A stretch of DNA of 6,836 bases from Thiohalobacter sp. (GTDB taxonomy: Bacteria; Pseudomonadota; Gammaproteobacteria; DSM-19610). The position numbers and the translations under genes were made by a program. Position 1 is the first letter of the stretch. Each line of letters starts with the position of its first letter. Below are positions 5,879 to 6,836 of the stretch, one piece after another. Where the stretch lies: assembly GCA_027080445.1 (NCBI GenBank), contig JALWRY010000181.1, positions 1 to 6,836 of the forward strand, in the 5' to 3' direction. Under the pieces are notes generated by a model. That model made no database searches and was not told the DNA's origin. It saw only the letters and a list, made by a program, of their open reading frames with translations.

Positions 5879-5907
5879 GTGAAAAAACTCAGGGTTTGTG
5901 CTAGGTT
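5879..5907 (+). promoter_or_regulatory. Candidate promoter of the Cys-rich secreted protein gene
   Basis: GTGAAA (5879-5884, 4 of 6 match) and TAGGTT (5902-5907) are spaced by 17 bases, with TG at 5899-5900 forming an extended -10. The start would fall near 5914, giving a very short leader. The site is only moderately good. Confidence 0.35.
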
Positions 5908-5917
5908 AAGTTAAGGT

Positions 5918-5948
5918 ACTGGTCCAGTCATGAGGCAGTTTGAAACTG
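5918..5948. repeat. Two tandem dyads around the start of the Cys-rich protein gene
   Basis: ACTGG-T-CCAGT (5918-5928) and CAGTTT-G-AAACTG (5936-5948) are each perfect inverted repeats. They sit directly before and just inside the gene start (ATG 5930, with an alternative ATG at 5951). ACTGGT occurs at both 5918-5923 and 5945-5950. The arrangement could be an operator downstream of the promoter or an RNA structure that hides the start. No clear ribosome binding site precedes either ATG. Confidence 0.4.
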
Positions 5949-6316
5949 GTATGAAATCAGTTTTACAGGTATTACTGAATGTGATGCTGGTCTCGACCCT
6001 GCTATCCGCACCGGCTGTTGCCCAGGCGTCTGTGTCCGATATTTCCGCAATACCTTGTCAGCATGGGATGCAAAAACAGCATTCCATGGACAGGTATAGT
6101 GCTTCAGTCAGGGGAGTTCACTGCACCTGCCTCGTGGATCACTGTACTTCAATGGATGAAGACGGTTGCCAGCATTCGCCGGCTTCCTCGTACACAGCGC
6201 TCCTGGCAGATTTCATCAAATTCCCTTTCGCAGTTCATGATCGCCTGATGACTGTCTTTCGGGATAGTCACACCGGTTTGAGTGTGTCTCCCGAATCACC
6301 ACCCCCTATCGTATAA
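5930..6316 (+). CDS. Small secreted Cys/His/Met-rich protein, possible metal-binding
   Basis: This 128-residue protein of no recognised family may start at ATG 5930 or, more likely by signal-peptide shape, at M8 (5951, MKSVLQVLL). A hydrophobic segment at about 11-30 (VLQVLLNVMLVSTLLSAPAV) ends in AQA, a plausible signal peptidase I site. The mature protein holds five Cys (43, 65, 67, 72, 80), clustered His (45, 51, 64, 71, 82) and Met (47, 53, 75), notably CQHGM and HCTCLVDHC. The tail ends PPPIV. This composition and size recall small periplasmic proteins encoded beside copper or cobalt-zinc-cadmium resistance genes (CzcI-like). Similarity is by composition only. It lies divergent from a MerR-controlled redox operon, which supports a role in sensing or trapping a metal in the periplasm. 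Expressed status is uncertain because the start has no good ribosome binding site. Confidence 0.6.
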   Translation: MRQFETGMKSVLQVLLNVMLVSTLLSAPAVAQASVSDISAIPCQHGMQKQHSMDRYSASVRGVHCTCLVDHCTSMDEDGCQHSPASSYTALLADFIKFPFAVHDRLMTVFRDSHTGLSVSPESPPPIV

Positions 6317-6327
6317 CACTCCCTTCA

Positions 6328-6344
6328 AACGGCAGCTTGCCGTT
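6328..6344. other. Hairpin downstream of the Cys-rich protein gene
   Basis: AACGGCA (6328-6334) and TGCCGTT (6338-6344) are perfect 7-base arms around a GCT loop, 12 bases after the stop codon at 6316. No T-tract follows, so it is not a classical intrinsic terminator, but it could protect the mRNA 3' end. Confidence 0.4.
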
Positions 6345-6390
6345 GTGCTCCTGTGGCTTGATTTTTCATGCCACGACGCCATTTTCCAGG

Positions 6391-6407
6391 ATCCCGTGGG
6401 ATTTTTT
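6391..6407 (+). terminator. Weak intrinsic terminator candidate
   Basis: ATCCC (6391-6395) and GGGAT (6398-6402) pair around GT and run into a T-tract (6402-6407). The stem is short and the loop is tight, so a real fold would open the inner pair. It fits the end of the Cys-rich gene transcript. The remaining sequence of the 172-base gap (6317-6488) holds only this, the hairpin at 6328 and the MerR-type promoter; I see no gene in it. Confidence 0.4.
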
Positions 6408-6440
6408 AGCAGATTTCCGGGCCTGACGGGTTTAAAAACC

Positions 6441-6472
6441 TTGACCTGTGCCTAAGGTACAGGTTGTAGATT
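6441..6472 (+). promoter_or_regulatory. MerR-type promoter/operator upstream of YVTN remnant and merR
   Basis: TTGACC (6441-6446) and TAGATT (6467-6472) are separated by 20 bases, the stretched spacing typical of MerR-activated metal-response promoters. The spacer holds a near-perfect 21-base dyad at 6444-6464: outer arms ACCTGT and ACAGGT, with a CCTAAGG core; only the 6450/6458 pair mismatches. Transcription would start near 6479 and read through the YVTN remnant into the merR gene at 6717, consistent with autoregulation. The partly visible regulator at 6717 is the likely ligand-dependent activator, though the regulator encoded at 5059-5478 cannot be excluded. Confidence 0.8.
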
Positions 6473-6488
6473 AGGTTCTGTAGCCATA

Positions 6489-6674
6489 ATGAGTTCAGCA
6501 ACCAGGGAGATCTACCATGAAACAACGTATCCGCACGGGTTGGTTGCAACACCGGATGGCAAACGAGCGTATGTGTCCAACAGCGGCAACGGGGCGATAA
6601 GTGAGATCGATATCTCGGCCTGGAAAGTCACGCGTGTGGTTGAAGGTGCTGGGACAAATCACCCTGCCTGGTGA
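6489..6674 (+). pseudogene. Remnant of a YVTN beta-propeller protein
   Basis: One beta-propeller blade is readable at 6528-6671 (YPHGLVATPDGKRAYVSNSG, then AISEIDISAWKVTRVVEGAG), ending at a stop after NHPAW. YVTN proteins have about seven such blades and a signal peptide, usually over 300 residues, so only a small piece remains. The well-placed ATG at 6517 (AGGGAG 7 bases upstream) opens a different frame, giving MKQRIRTG and stopping at 6600. The in-frame ATG at 6489 has no ribosome binding site and lies about 10 bases from the predicted transcript start. The simplest view is an internal deletion joining the native start to a late or early blade out of frame. A functional 61-residue small protein is possible but less likely. 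It sits between a MerR-type promoter and merR, so it was probably a metal-induced exported protein. Confidence 0.65.
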
Positions 6675-6716
6675 CGAGGGCCATCAAATGGCAATTGTAG
6701 AATATGCGGAGAAATC

Positions 6717-6836
6717 ATGTACACACTGACTGTTACCGACCTGGCAAATCGCAGTGGTGCAACGCCCCATGCCGTGCGTTATTACACGCGCATGGGTTTG
6801 TTGCGCCCGACACGAAACCCGGATAACGGCTACCGC
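6717..6836 (+). CDS. MerR family transcriptional regulator, N-terminal part
   Basis: The first 40 residues are visible and the gene continues past the right edge. They form the MerR helix-turn-helix: LTVTDLANRSGATPHAVRYY (4-23), then TRMGLLRPTRNPDNGYR, the start of the wing. This is the conserved DNA-binding half; the effector domain is off the window, so metal or drug specificity cannot be read. GGAG lies 7 bases before the ATG. The sequence differs clearly from the other MerR protein in this window (YRIGDVTELLGLSADTLRYYE), so it is not a recent duplicate. It is most likely the regulator of the dyad promoter at 6441-6472, which lies about 240 bases upstream and reads toward it. Confidence 0.85.
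   Translation, partial: MYTLTVTDLANRSGATPHAVRYYTRMGLLRPTRNPDNGYR

Noticed and set aside
6328..6407. Possible attachment site or insertion sequence end near the hairpins after the Cys-rich gene
   Set aside because: No direct repeats, tRNA fragment or transposase remnant accompany them; simple hairpins explain the symmetry.

Overview
The window looks like a chromosomal segment of a gammaproteobacterium, probably a Chromatiales/Ectothiorhodospiraceae-type organism. This rests on moderately high GC, the protein family mix and the thermostable-hemolysin operon, not on a database match. Gene density is high, and there are no RNA genes, insertion sequences or CRISPR arrays that I can see. No gene-free stretch exceeds about 170 bases.

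Left block (1-2972, all on the minus strand, transcribed leftwards): a tightly coupled operon. In transcription order it encodes a thermostable-hemolysin family protein (GNAT-like), an AMP-dependent acyl/aryl ligase, a heme-oxygenase-like diiron (HDO) enzyme with a complete six-ligand set, and the start of a secreted protein that runs off the left edge. The first three genes overlap by ATGA, and the fourth starts 14 bases after the third. Activating ligase, acyltransferase-like fold and diiron oxidase together look like a small biosynthetic pathway for a modified acyl compound. This is the strongest candidate for an undescribed system here.

Middle block (3130-5034, plus strand): a secreted cupredoxin with a type 1 copper site, followed 9 bases later by a B12-binding radical SAM enzyme. 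They share a candidate extended -10 promoter at 2992-3021.

Right block (5059-6836): metal/redox stress genes. A thioredoxin-like protein and a heavy-metal-type MerR regulator form a minus-strand operon behind a textbook MerR-type promoter (19-bp spacer with dyad). A small secreted Cys/His/Met-rich protein is divergent from it, with an FNR/Anr-like box in the shared intergenic region. A second MerR-type promoter (20-bp spacer, near-perfect 21-bp dyad) then drives a broken YVTN beta-propeller remnant and the start of a second MerR regulator that leaves the right edge. The decayed YVTN gene and the two MerR promoters suggest an accessory, partly eroded metal-response island.
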